A DNA stretch of 63,353 nucleotides from Candidatus Polarisedimenticolia bacterium (GTDB lineage: Bacteria; Acidobacteriota; Polarisedimenticolia; Gp22-AA2): NCBI GenBank assembly GCA_036001465.1, contig DASYUH010000013.1, forward strand, positions 156,554-219,906, written 5' to 3'. The notes below the pieces were generated by a model. The model did not search any database, was not told where the DNA came from, and saw nothing but the letters and a program-made list of their open reading frames with translations. Below, one piece after another: positions 30,539 through 40,503 of this stretch (position 1 is its first letter; the number at the start of each line of letters is the position of its first letter). A program made the position numbers and the translations under genes.

Positions 30539-32302
30539 TCAGCGGGCCTTGCCGTAGCTGCCGACCACCGTCACCGGATGGGAAGCGGTGTACGCCTCGC
30601 TGAACAGGCCGGTCAGGATGGTGCCGTCGGAGTCCCTCGCCACCGGCAGGCCGAGGGCGTACAGGGCGCTTGGCACGACGTCGGCGAGCGAGCCCTTCCC
30701 GAACTGCTGGCCGCGCCGGACGTTCGGCCCGAGCGCGAACAGGAACCCCGAGGGACCGCGATCGTGGACCCCGGACCAGGGACCGCCGCGCGTCATCTCC
30801 TTGAGGAACCGCGCGCCCAGTGTCATCGGCTCGATCCCGTGCGTCGAGGTGACGAGAACCAGGGTGTCGCCGGGGCCCTGCGCCAGGGATTCTCCGACGA
30901 TGGCGTCGATTCTCTGGTAATAGCGCTCGAGGACCGGGCCGAACAGGTCGATGTCCCGTTCGGAGACGTTGCCGAATTCGGCGGGCCGGGCGTAGCGCAG
31001 GAAGACGTGCGCCACCCGGTCGAGCCCGGGGAACGAGAACGCGGCGATCCGCCGATCGTCCCCTTCGCGGGCCCGGCGCATCGCGCCAATCACCTCCTCG
31101 TCGGCGGCGGCCGCCCGGGCGACCTCGGCCACGAGGGCCCTCGACTCCGCTTCCTGGAGACGCAGGGCCTCCGGGTCGAGGAGATCGGCGAACCACTTCG
31201 GGCCGGTCCCCGGCACCGCCCGGGACGCCGTATCGAGGTCGGTGTCCCAGCCGTCGCTGGCCATGGCGAACCCCATGCGACCGCCGATCTCCCACAGCGC
31301 CGGCGTGGTCCGGTCGGAGACTCCCAGAAATCGGCGGGCCAGGACCGGGGCCAGGAGGACCTCGAATCCGATCCCGGGCGGGGTCACTTCCAGCCACGGA
31401 TCGCGGCGCAGGACGCTCACGGCCCGGCTGGAGCGCACGCCATGCCGGTACGGCAGCATGCCGGTGGCCAGAGACGCGCGCGTGACCGGTGCCACGCAGG
31501 GCCGGAGCGACACGAGTCGCCCGCTGGCGCCCTCCCGAATGATATGGGAGAAGGCCGGGAGCCTCCCCTGCGCATGCATCGTCAGAATGCTGTCGAGATC
31601 GGCCCCATCGAAATTCAACAGGAGGAGCCGGTGTGCGGCGGCATCGCGCCGCGGGGCCGGGGCCGCACCGCCTGGTCCTTGCGAACGGAGCTCGGAGGAT
31701 GCGCGCGGGATCGGGCCCATGCCCTCCGGGGGCGGGCCGGCGCCCGGCGCGCCGCCGGGCGGCGGCGACAGCGATCCGGTCACGAGCGCCTCCGCGGCGG
31801 GCGCCGGGATTCCGCCGGAGGCGGCCATGACCAGGGCAACCACGGCGGTGGCGCCGGCGGCCGCCTGCATCCAGGCGCGGCGCCTGAGACGCGGCACGAT
31901 CGTGATCGCGGCGGCGACGAGCCAGGCCAGGCTGAGCCACAGGCACGCGCTCGCCAGCCTCTCGGCATCCCGGGGTCCGAGGGCCGCCCGGTTGTCCGAA
32001 AGCATGACCCAGCCCGCCGTCAGGATCGCGGCCGTGTTGACGGCGTGAAATCCCACGATGTACCTGAGGCTCAGCCACGGAAGGCGCAGCGGATGGCGGG
32101 CGAAAAAGCGCAGCCCGGCGTAGAGAAGCGGCCAGAAGAGACCGGTCGCGATCGCGAACCCGGCGATCACGACGAGGAGGCTGACGCCGGCGCCGCCCCG
32201 CAAGGCGGCTCCGGGGTTGCCGAGCGCGAGCAGAAGGGCCACGACGAGACCGCCGTACAGCCCGGCCACGGACGCGTGGACGACCAGCTTCGGGAAGGTC
32301 AC
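30539..32302 (-). CDS. membrane-anchored type I phosphodiesterase/nucleotide pyrophosphatase-like protein
   Basis: About 587 residues from a GTG start. The N-terminal third has five or so membrane helices, then a Pro/Gly-rich linker, then an alkaline-phosphatase-superfamily domain (from about residue 225): LLLLNFDGADLDSIL, PVTRASLATGMLPYRHGVRSS, FPGLDRVAHVFLRYA and VTSTHGIEP. This resembles the phosphodiesterase/pyrophosphatase branch (PF01663). The substrate is unknown; its large catalytic domain is probably periplasmic. A TACCAT box lies 8 nt before the GTG. It lies between pyrRBC and pyrKD, divergent from pyrK. Confidence 0.75.
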   Translation of the reverse strand: MTFPKLVVHASVAGLYGGLVVALLLALGNPGAALRGGAGVSLLVVIAGFAIATGLFWPLLYAGLRFFARHPLRLPWLSLRYIVGFHAVNTAAILTAGWVMLSDNRAALGPRDAERLASACLWLSLAWLVAAAITIVPRLRRRAWMQAAAGATAVVALVMAASGGIPAPAAEALVTGSLSPPPGGAPGAGPPPEGMGPIPRASSELRSQGPGGAAPAPRRDAAAHRLLLLNFDGADLDSILTMHAQGRLPAFSHIIREGASGRLVSLRPCVAPVTRASLATGMLPYRHGVRSSRAVSVLRRDPWLEVTPPGIGFEVLLAPVLARRFLGVSDRTTPALWEIGGRMGFAMASDGWDTDLDTASRAVPGTGPKWFADLLDPEALRLQEAESRALVAEVARAAAADEEVIGAMRRAREGDDRRIAAFSFPGLDRVAHVFLRYARPAEFGNVSERDIDLFGPVLERYYQRIDAIVGESLAQGPGDTLVLVTSTHGIEPMTLGARFLKEMTRGGPWSGVHDRGPSGFLFALGPNVRRGQQFGKGSLADVVPSALYALGLPVARDSDGTILTGLFSEAYTASHPVTVVGSYGKAR

Positions 32303-32310
32303 GCCGGTCG

Positions 32311-32316
32311 ATGGTA
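32311..32316 (-). promoter_or_regulatory. -10 box of the phosphodiesterase gene (leaderless arrangement)
   Basis: Minus-strand TACCAT ends 8 nt before the GTG start codon, and no Shine-Dalgarno sequence is present. The same -10 hexamer is seen upstream of comM and the RsbW-like gene. The -35 region is weak. Confidence 0.35.
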
Positions 32317-32353
32317 GCACAGGCACGCGGGTCCATTCCTCGCGTGGCGCGCG

Positions 32354-32382
32354 TTGTCCGGCCCGGGGCGTTCTGATATAGT
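32354..32382 (+). promoter_or_regulatory. promoter of pyrKD (leaderless arrangement)
   Basis: TTGTCC (32354-32359), 17-nt spacer, TATAGT (32377-32382). The pyrK ATG begins 12 nt after the -10 box, so the leader would be 5 nt or less. Confidence 0.6.
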
Positions 32383-32393
32383 CCGCCCTCGGC

Positions 32394-33197
32394 ATGCCGT
32401 CCGATTCCCCGGCCCCGGTGGTCCGCCACGAAGCCCTGAACCGGGATCATTTCCTCCTGACTCTCGAATCGGCCCGAATCGCGCGCGAGGCCCGCGCCGG
32501 CCAGTTCGTGATGATCCAGACGCGTGCGGGATCGGATCCCCTCCTGCGCCGCCCGATGAGCATCTACCGCGTTCTCCCCGGGCGCCGCGGGCTGATCCAG
32601 ATCCTCTACAAGGTCGTGGGGACGGGGACGCGCTACCTGTCGCAGCAGCCGAGAGGGGCCCTCCTCGGGACCCTGGGCCCGCTCGGCAACGGGTTCCGCC
32701 TGCCGGAGCCCGGGACCCGCCCGGTCCTGGTGGCCGGAGGGATCGGGATCGCCATCTTCCCTTTTCTGGCGGAGGCGCTCCGGAAGGGGCGCGGCCCGTC
32801 GCCGGTGCTCCTGTACGGGGGGCGGTCGAAGCGGGACCTGGTGGCGCTGGACTTCTTCCGCTCGCGGCGGATCCCGGTGCGGCTGGCGACCGAGGACGGG
32901 AGCACCGGGACCCGGGGGTTCGTCACCCGGCTCCTCGAGACTCTGCTCGCCGCAAGGAAGGCCGCGGATCACCTGGAGCTGTTCGTCTGCGGCCCGACGC
33001 CGATGTTGAAGGCGGTCGGGGCCGTGGCGACCGGGGCGGGGGTCGCCTGCCAGCTCGCCCTCGAGTCCCAGATGCCGTGCGGCATCGGCGTCTGCCTCGG
33101 CTGCGTCGTCCCCTGCCCGGGGGATGCACGGGGACCGCTGTTCCGCCGCGTGTGCACCGAGGGGCCCATCTTCCGCGCCTCCGAGGTGGCGCTGTGA
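32394..33197 (+). CDS. pyrK: dihydroorotate dehydrogenase B electron-transfer subunit
   Basis: A 267-residue FAD and [2Fe-2S] protein that passes electrons from dihydroorotate dehydrogenase to NAD+. The FAD-binding barrel holds RRPMSIYRV; the NAD-binding fold shows VAGGIGIAIFPFLAEAL and FVCGPTPMLKAV. The cluster ligands are Cys residues in MPCGIGVCLGCVVPC and a further RVCTEGP. It overlaps pyrD by GTGA, as expected for a heterotetramer partner. Confidence 0.95.
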   Translation: MPSDSPAPVVRHEALNRDHFLLTLESARIAREARAGQFVMIQTRAGSDPLLRRPMSIYRVLPGRRGLIQILYKVVGTGTRYLSQQPRGALLGTLGPLGNGFRLPEPGTRPVLVAGGIGIAIFPFLAEALRKGRGPSPVLLYGGRSKRDLVALDFFRSRRIPVRLATEDGSTGTRGFVTRLLETLLAARKAADHLELFVCGPTPMLKAVGAVATGAGVACQLALESQMPCGIGVCLGCVVPCPGDARGPLFRRVCTEGPIFRASEVAL

Positions 33198-34168
33198 CCC
33201 CGGCGCGCCGATCCGACGGCGCGACCGACCTGCGGGTGCAGCTCGGGCCGCTGCGCCTGAAGAACCCGGTGGTGGCGGCGAGCGGCACCTTCGGCTACGG
33301 CGCGGAGTTCCGGCCGTACCTCGATCTGAACGATCTCGGCGGCTTCGTCACCAAGGGGCTCTCCCTTCTGCCGCGCCGCGGCAACGCGCCGCCGCGCACC
33401 TGCGAGACCGCGTCCGGCATGCTGAACGCCATCGGCCTGGCCAATGTCGGGGTCGAGGCGTTCCTGGCGGAGAAGCTCCCCGCGCTGCGCGGCTGCGGCA
33501 CGGCGGTGATCGCCAACGTGTTCGGCGAAACGCAGGACGAGTACGTCGCCGTGGCGCGGCGGCTCAACGGCGCCCCCGGACTCGACGCCATCGAGCTCAA
33601 TCTCTCCTGCCCCAACACCGAAAAGGGCGGCCTCGCCTTCGGTGTGTCGCCGCCGGTCATCCGCGAGGTCGTCGGGGCGGTGCGCCGCGCCGCGCCCGAT
33701 CTTCCGCTGATCGTGAAGCTGACCCCCAACATCACCGACGTGGCGGTCGCGGCGACGGCCGCGAAGGAGGGGGGCGCGGACATCCTGTCGCTGGTGAACA
33801 CCTTCCTCGGCATGGCCATCGATCTGAAGACACGGCGGCCGGTGCTCGACAACGTCGTCGGAGGACTGTCCGGACCCGCCATCAAGCCCCTGGCCCTTTA
33901 CATGGTGCAGCGCGTGCGCTCCGCGGTCGACCTGCCGATCATGGGCATGGGGGGCATCGCGAACTGCCGGGATGCCCTGGAGTTCATCGTGGCGGGAAGC
34001 GCGGCCGTGCAGGTGGGCACTCTGAACTTCGTCGATCCGGGTGCGACGACGCGACTGGTGCGGGAGATCGACGCCTGGTGCCGCGGCGAAGGGGTGCGCG
34101 CCGTGCGGGACCTGACCGGGACCCTGAGGCTTCCGGCAGGGACCACGCCCGGACCGGCCGCGGTCTGA
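33194..34168 (+). CDS. pyrD: dihydroorotate dehydrogenase, class 1B catalytic subunit
   Basis: A 324-residue FMN barrel oxidising dihydroorotate to orotate. The class 1 catalytic Cys lies in ELNLSCPNTEKGG; NPVVAASGTFGYG, TKGLSLLPRRGN and the FMN phosphate segment MGMGGIANCRDALEF are all present. Class 1B enzymes need PyrK, encoded directly upstream with a 4-nt overlap. The GTG start is set by that overlap. The gene is convergent with the thioredoxin gene (9-nt gap). Confidence 0.95.
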   Translation: MTPARRSDGATDLRVQLGPLRLKNPVVAASGTFGYGAEFRPYLDLNDLGGFVTKGLSLLPRRGNAPPRTCETASGMLNAIGLANVGVEAFLAEKLPALRGCGTAVIANVFGETQDEYVAVARRLNGAPGLDAIELNLSCPNTEKGGLAFGVSPPVIREVVGAVRRAAPDLPLIVKLTPNITDVAVAATAAKEGGADILSLVNTFLGMAIDLKTRRPVLDNVVGGLSGPAIKPLALYMVQRVRSAVDLPIMGMGGIANCRDALEFIVAGSAAVQVGTLNFVDPGATTRLVREIDAWCRGEGVRAVRDLTGTLRLPAGTTPGPAAV

Positions 34169-34177
34169 GCGATCCGG

Positions 34178-34651
34178 TCACATCGATGTGGCCGCGGGCT
34201 TCTCGGTGGCGCGGCCGACGTCCAGCGCGGCGTCGCCGTAGAGGGTGTTCAGCTCGTCGAAGACCTTCTCACCGTCGGCCAGCCTGTTCCCGGCCTTGTC
34301 GAACAGCACCAGAAACGGCAGCTCCTCGATGCCGTGCTGCTCCGCCACCGGCATCGTCCAATCGACGATGTCGACCTTGCGGATCGCGAGCGTCCCCGGG
34401 TTCCTCGCCGCCAGCTTCTCGAGCGCCGGGCTGAGCGCGCGGCACGGCGGGCACCACACCGCGTAGAAGTCGAAGACGGTGTACTTCCCCGGGACGGTGT
34501 GCCGCTCGAGGTCGACCCGTTCACCGTGGGCGATGATCCGCACATCGGCCTCGCCCGTCGGGGCCCGGTGGAGCGCGTACGCTCCGAGCACCGCCACGAC
34601 GAGCACCGCCCCGCCGGCCAGGAGCATCACGTTCCGCGCGCCCGCATTCAT
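34178..34651 (-). CDS. membrane-anchored thioredoxin-like protein
   Basis: A 157-residue protein with an N-terminal anchor (about residues 8-27) and a thioredoxin fold. The active site is WCPPC (Cys67, Cys70), followed by the cis-proline region IEELPFLVLFD. CPPC sites occur in reducing periplasmic thioredoxins, so a role in disulfide exchange outside the membrane is likely; the partner is unknown. It is divergent from pyrF. Its -10 box lies only 8 nt from the ATG. Confidence 0.88.
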   Translation of the reverse strand: MNAGARNVMLLAGGAVLVVAVLGAYALHRAPTGEADVRIIAHGERVDLERHTVPGKYTVFDFYAVWCPPCRALSPALEKLAARNPGTLAIRKVDIVDWTMPVAEQHGIEELPFLVLFDKAGNRLADGEKVFDELNTLYGDAALDVGRATEKPAATSM

Positions 34652-34659
34652 GCTTCTGG

Positions 34660-34688
34660 ATTATCGGCCTGCCGCCGCGTCGGGTCAA
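34660..34688 (-). promoter_or_regulatory. promoter of the thioredoxin gene (leaderless arrangement)
   Basis: Minus-strand TTGACC (34683-34688), 17-nt spacer, GATAAT (34660-34665). Eight nucleotides separate the -10 box from the ATG, and there is no Shine-Dalgarno sequence. Confidence 0.6.
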
Positions 34689-34790
34689 GATCGCGGCGCC
34701 GCGCGCGGAGACCTCCCCGGCTCCGAGCGGCGGGCCGGGCGGGCTGCGGCCCGCCACCCGTGACTGGAGAGGCCCCGGGCCCCGCCGACC

Positions 34791-34819
34791 TTGCAAAGCG
34801 GAGCGAGTTCTGCAACCAT
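34791..34819 (+). promoter_or_regulatory. possible promoter of the pyrF operon (leaderless arrangement)
   Basis: TTGCAA (34791-34796), 17-nt spacer, AACCAT (34814-34819), 7 nt before the pyrF ATG. The -10 match is weak. Confidence 0.35.
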
Positions 34820-34826
34820 TTCCGCG

Positions 34827-35543
34827 ATGCCGGCCGCTGACCGACTCATCGTCGCCCTGGATGTGAATTCTCGCGAGAACGCCCTGTCTCTGGTCGCGGC
34901 GCTCCGCCCCAAGGTGCAGAGATTCAAGATTGGCGTCGAGCTCTTCACCGCCTGCGGCCCCCCGCTGGTCCGCGAGATCCTGGAGAAGGGCGGCCAGATT
35001 TTTCTCGACCTCAAGTTCCACGACATACCGAACACGGTGGCGCGCGCAGCCGTCGCCGCGGCACGGCTGGGGGTCGGCATGTTCACCATCCATCTCTCCG
35101 GCGGCGCGATGATGGCGCGGCGCTCGGTGGATGAGCTGGAGGCGCACTGCCAGGTGTACCGCGTGCCGCGCCCCAAGGTGCTGGGGGTCACCGTTCTCAC
35201 CAGCCTCTCCGCGGAGGACATGGAGCAGCTCGGCATCGGCCGATCCATCGAGGATCAGGTGGTGACTCTGGCCGGCCTCGGCAAGGCCGCCGGGCTCGAT
35301 GGCATCGTCTGCTCGCCGCGCGAGGCGAGGATCATCCGCGAGTCCTGCGGCCGCGACTTCCTGATCGTCACCCCGGGCATCAGGCTCGAGGGGGGGGACA
35401 CGGACGACCAGTCGCGCACGCTCACTCCCCGGGCGGCCATCGAGGCCGGCGCCGATTACCTCGTGGTCGGCCGCCCGATCGTCAAATCGGACGATCCCCT
35501 CGAGGCGGCGGAGTCGATTCTCCTGCAGATGGACGGGGCATGA
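34827..35543 (+). CDS. pyrF: orotidine-5'-phosphate decarboxylase
   Basis: A 238-residue decarboxylase producing UMP, the last step of the de novo pathway. It begins RLIVALDVNSREN and has the catalytic Lys-Asp array in FLDLKFHDIPNTV, then GVTVLTS, CSPREA, VTPGIR and VVGRPIVKSDDP. The ATG at 34827 fits homologues; an in-frame TTG 12 codons upstream is less likely. It begins a four-gene unit in which every junction is an ATGA overlap. Confidence 0.95.
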   Translation: MPAADRLIVALDVNSRENALSLVAALRPKVQRFKIGVELFTACGPPLVREILEKGGQIFLDLKFHDIPNTVARAAVAAARLGVGMFTIHLSGGAMMARRSVDELEAHCQVYRVPRPKVLGVTVLTSLSAEDMEQLGIGRSIEDQVVTLAGLGKAAGLDGIVCSPREARIIRESCGRDFLIVTPGIRLEGGDTDDQSRTLTPRAAIEAGADYLVVGRPIVKSDDPLEAAESILLQMDGA

Positions 35544-36469
35544 GGGCGCGGGGCACCCGGCGAGCGACCGGGGATCCCGGCCCGGCGCGGAGCCTCGCCC
35601 CCCCGATCGTCCTCCTGTTCCTCGCCGCGCTCGCGGCCTCGTGGCCGCAGCGCGCGGCCGCTTCCGCCCGCGCGGCGCGCCTGACCAACGAGGACGTGGT
35701 CCGGATGCTCATGACTCGCACCCCGGAGAGCGAGGTCCTGGCGACGATCGAGGCGCGCCAGGTCGATTTCGATCTGTCGACCGAGATGATCCAGGAGCTG
35801 CGGACGGCGGGCGTCCCCGACCGCGTCCTCGAGGCCATGCGGCGGCGACAGGCGTCGATGCCGCGCGCCGAGCCGGCCCCGCTGCCGCGGCCGGCGTCGG
35901 AGCGGACGGGAACCCTGCGCATCGAGTTTGCCGCCGGCGACGAAGGGGACAAGCCCTCGGAGGTGTCGGCGATCGCCCTCAGAAAGCTCCCGAAGGGCCT
36001 GGAGCGGCGGGGAGGCGAGGAAGTGGGCGAGATGAGCGACATGGCCCTGGCCATCCTGTGCACGACGGCCGACCACGTCCCGGACCACTGGGACACGCGG
36101 AGCCCGCTCCAGGGGGCGCCGCGCCACGAGCTGCTGCAGTTCATCCCCGGCAGCGCCACCGAGAAGGTCAAGGGCCACGAGATCCTGTACCTCGATCGCA
36201 AGGCGGCCTACGACGTGGAGCTGGGTGCGGGCAGCCACAACATCGTGGTGGCGGCCGCCGGCAAGCAGTCGGGATCGGGGACCTGGCGCCTGCTCGAATC
36301 CGATGGGGCGCGTGTCACGGTGCTCCCCGGCCGCCAGACGCGGATCGTCCTCAGGGCGCGCAGCCGCATCAAGGGCAGCTTCATGATGGGATTCTCCGTC
36401 GACAGCGAGTGGCGCATCGTCTCGGTCGACGTCCCCGACGCGGCCGCCGGCCCGGAGGCGCGCCCATGA
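35540..36469 (+). CDS. secreted protein of unknown function
   Basis: A 309-residue protein with a long signal peptide (hydrophobic core PPIVLLFLAALAAS). A conserved-looking segment of about 60 residues follows (LTNEDVVRMLMTRTPESEVL...MIQELRTAGVPDRVLEAMRR). This helical pattern recurs in secreted acidobacterial proteins as I recall them. The C-terminal part looks like beta strands (GTLRIEF, YDVELGAGSHNIVVAA, RQTRIVLRARS). I cannot assign a function. It overlaps pyrF and the patatin gene by 4 nt each, so it is translated as part of that operon. Confidence 0.7.
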   Translation: MRARGTRRATGDPGPARSLAPPIVLLFLAALAASWPQRAAASARAARLTNEDVVRMLMTRTPESEVLATIEARQVDFDLSTEMIQELRTAGVPDRVLEAMRRRQASMPRAEPAPLPRPASERTGTLRIEFAAGDEGDKPSEVSAIALRKLPKGLERRGGEEVGEMSDMALAILCTTADHVPDHWDTRSPLQGAPRHELLQFIPGSATEKVKGHEILYLDRKAAYDVELGAGSHNIVVAAAGKQSGSGTWRLLESDGARVTVLPGRQTRIVLRARSRIKGSFMMGFSVDSEWRIVSVDVPDAAAGPEARP

Positions 36470-37686
36470 GCGGCGCGGAACGTCGCGCCGCGCTCAGCCT
36501 GGTGCTCGCCGGGGGCGGCATCACGGGCGCCATGTACGAGTTCGGGGCCCTGCAGGCCCTCGACCATTTCTTCTCCGGCTCGTTCTCCGTCAACGACTTC
36601 GACATTTTCGTCGGCACGAGCGGCGGAGCCGTGGTCGCGGCGCTGATGGCCAACCGCGTGCCTCCCGGCGACGTCGGCCGGGCGATCATCCACAACACCG
36701 AGTCGCCCCTGAACTTCAAGCAGGACGACATCATCGAGATCGACTGGAAGGAGATGAAATCGTCCGTCATGAAGGCGCTCCGGGTCGTGCCGGCGCTCTT
36801 CCGCTTCTACCGCCGCAATCCGAAGCTCTTCTCCGTGGCCCGGGCGCTGTACGCCCTGGAAGAGAACATGCCTCCCGGCCTGTACAGCCTCGCCAAGTAC
36901 CAGGCGTATCTCAGGCGCCTGCTGTCGCGTCCGGAGTGCGTCAACTCCTTCGAGCAGCTGACGCGCGAGCTCTACATCCCGGCGATCCACCTCGACACCG
37001 GGGACAAGGTCCTGTTCGGAACGCCCGGGTGGCGCGACGTGCCGATCTCCGACGCCATCGCGGCGTCCTCCGCCCTGCCCCTCTACTTCCAGCCGGTGAG
37101 CCTCAAGGGGCTGGATTTCGTGGACGGCGGCGTGGCCGGCGTGGCGCACGTGGACATGCCGATCGAGCGCGGGTCGCGCTTCCTGGTCCTGGTCAATCCC
37201 ATCATTCCCCTGCACAACGACCCGGAACGGGTGGCGATACCGACCTTCTCCGGCCACTGCTCGCGCATCCGGGACAAGGGGATCACCTTCGTGGTGGACC
37301 AGACGCAGCGGATCTCGGCGCGCGAGAAGCTGGCCCTGGGGCTCGAGCGATTCCGCGCCCACCACCCGGAATCCCGCATCTTCCTGATCGAGCCGCCTCC
37401 CACCGACTCGTTCATGTTCATGGAGAACATCCTGAACTACGGCTCGCGCGTCGCCATGCTCAACTACGGCTACCGCTCGACCGCCCGCCACCTCCGGGCG
37501 CATTTCGACACCTACCGGCAGGCGTTCGCGGCCTACGGCATCGACGTCTCGCTCGAAGGCCTGCAGGAGGACAATCCCTGGGAGCCGGCCCCCTCCCTCC
37601 TGGTGCCGCCCGAGGCCCCCGCGGGAGAGGCGATACCGGAGGTGGCCCGGGCGGCCGCGGGCGCCGGGGAGAATTCCGCCGCATGA
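36466..37686 (+). CDS. patatin-like phospholipase
   Basis: A 406-residue acyl hydrolase. The patatin signatures are LVLAGGGITGAMYEFGAL (oxyanion loop), FVGTSGGAVVA with nucleophile Ser52, and the catalytic Asp in FVDGGVAGV. There is no signal peptide, so it should act on lipids from the cytoplasmic side unless exported another way. The C-terminal 130 residues extend beyond the core fold and contain IFLIEPPPTDSFMFM. It is embedded between a secreted unknown and a Tat-exported hydrolase. Confidence 0.88.
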   Translation: MSGAERRAALSLVLAGGGITGAMYEFGALQALDHFFSGSFSVNDFDIFVGTSGGAVVAALMANRVPPGDVGRAIIHNTESPLNFKQDDIIEIDWKEMKSSVMKALRVVPALFRFYRRNPKLFSVARALYALEENMPPGLYSLAKYQAYLRRLLSRPECVNSFEQLTRELYIPAIHLDTGDKVLFGTPGWRDVPISDAIAASSALPLYFQPVSLKGLDFVDGGVAGVAHVDMPIERGSRFLVLVNPIIPLHNDPERVAIPTFSGHCSRIRDKGITFVVDQTQRISAREKLALGLERFRAHHPESRIFLIEPPPTDSFMFMENILNYGSRVAMLNYGYRSTARHLRAHFDTYRQAFAAYGIDVSLEGLQEDNPWEPAPSLLVPPEAPAGEAIPEVARAAAGAGENSAA

Positions 37687-38864
37687 GCGCGCGCCTGAGC
37701 CGGAGAGGGTTCGTCAAGCGGGCGTCGCTCCTTGGCGGCGCCGCGCTGGCCGCGGGCGCGGGCGCGTGCGGCCCGGCGGCGCCCGAGCGGCAGGCGGCCG
37801 AATCTTCCGGCGGGTCGGGAGCTCCCGGCGGCCCGGCGACCGGCGTCCCCTCTCCCGGGAATCGGCCCGCGGCCGCGCCGGCCAAGGGGAAGGCGATCCT
37901 GATCGGCAGCGAGAATTCACTGGCCGGCATGGAACAGGCCATTCCGCTGCTCAAGCAGGGCTCCGACCCTCTGGGAGCGGTGCTCGCCGCCATCCACGTG
38001 GTGGAGGACGATCCGAACGACGTCTCGGTCGGCTATGGGGGCATCCCGAACGAGGACGGCGTCGTCGAGCTCGATGCCTCGGTGATGGAGGGCGCGACGC
38101 TCCGGTCCGGATCGGTCGGGGCGCTGCAGTGCATCCGGCATCCCTCGAGCGTCGCCCGGCTGGTGATGGAGCGGAGCGACAGGGTCTTCCTCGTCGGTGA
38201 GGGGGCACGGCGCTTCGCGCGCGCCCACGGCATGGTCGAGGAAAACCTGTTGACCGAGCGATCGCGCAAGATCTGGCTCTACTGGAAGGAACGGCTCAGC
38301 GGCCACGACGACTGGGTCGACGCCGCCTCCGAGGCCGACGACCCGGACATCCGCTGGTACATCGACAAGTACGGCGACGAGGACTTCCGGCCGCAGGGGA
38401 CCGTGCACATCAGCGCCCTGGCGCCGCAGGGGACGCTGGTCTCGTGCACCAGCACCTGCGGCCTGTTCTTCAAGATTCCCGGCCGACTGGGGGATACGCC
38501 CGTCGTGGGCGCCGGCATCTACACCGACGACCGCGCCGGGTCATGCGGCGCGACCGGCCGGGGCGAGGCGACCATCGCCACGTGCGGCTCGCACACGGTC
38601 GTCGAGTTCATGCGCCAGGGCCTGTCGCCGGTGGAGAGCGGCCTGCGTGCCCTGAAGCGGATCGCCGAGGCCGAGAAGAACCCCCGCCACCTGTTCCCCG
38701 ACGGCCGGCCGCGGTTCCAGGTCAAGTTCTTCTGCATGAATCCGCGCGGCGAGACCGCGGGGATCGCCATGTGGGCCGGCCCCCGCTATGCCGTCTGCAA
38801 CGGGGCCCGCGCCGCCCTCAGGGACTGCGTCTCCCTGTTCGGCAAGCCCCCCCAGCCGCTGTAG
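37683..38864 (+). CDS. Tat-exported Ntn-hydrolase, N4-GlcNAc-asparaginase/isoaspartyl peptidase family
   Basis: A 393-residue member of family T2. A twin-arginine signal (SRRGFVKRAS) runs into a lipobox-like AGAC, so it may be a Tat lipoprotein. The alpha chain is about residues 68-239. The nucleophile would be Thr240 in QGTVHISAL, followed by CTSTCGLFFKIPGRLGDTPVVGAG and CGATGRGEA, as in glycosylasparaginases. The residue before Thr is Gly rather than the usual Asp, which may affect self-cleavage. It probably removes glycans or isoaspartyl residues from periplasmic peptides. Confidence 0.85.
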   Translation: MSARLSRRGFVKRASLLGGAALAAGAGACGPAAPERQAAESSGGSGAPGGPATGVPSPGNRPAAAPAKGKAILIGSENSLAGMEQAIPLLKQGSDPLGAVLAAIHVVEDDPNDVSVGYGGIPNEDGVVELDASVMEGATLRSGSVGALQCIRHPSSVARLVMERSDRVFLVGEGARRFARAHGMVEENLLTERSRKIWLYWKERLSGHDDWVDAASEADDPDIRWYIDKYGDEDFRPQGTVHISALAPQGTLVSCTSTCGLFFKIPGRLGDTPVVGAGIYTDDRAGSCGATGRGEATIATCGSHTVVEFMRQGLSPVESGLRALKRIAEAEKNPRHLFPDGRPRFQVKFFCMNPRGETAGIAMWAGPRYAVCNGARAALRDCVSLFGKPPQPL

Positions 38865-38912
38865 GCCCCGGCCCGCCCGCGGGGACCGTCTGACCGTGCG
38901 CCGGCCCCCGGC

Positions 38913-38941
38913 TTGCCCGCCGAGGGCCGGGACATTAGATT
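38913..38941 (+). promoter_or_regulatory. possible promoter of the AAA ATPase gene
   Basis: TTGCCC (38913-38918), 17-nt spacer, TAGATT (38936-38941), about 24 nt before the GTG start. Confidence 0.35.
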
Positions 38942-38964
38942 TTCGAGCGGCCTCGAGGCCTGTC

Positions 38965-40494
<1,530 letters not shown>

Positions 40495-40503
40495 TCCCCG
40501 CCG

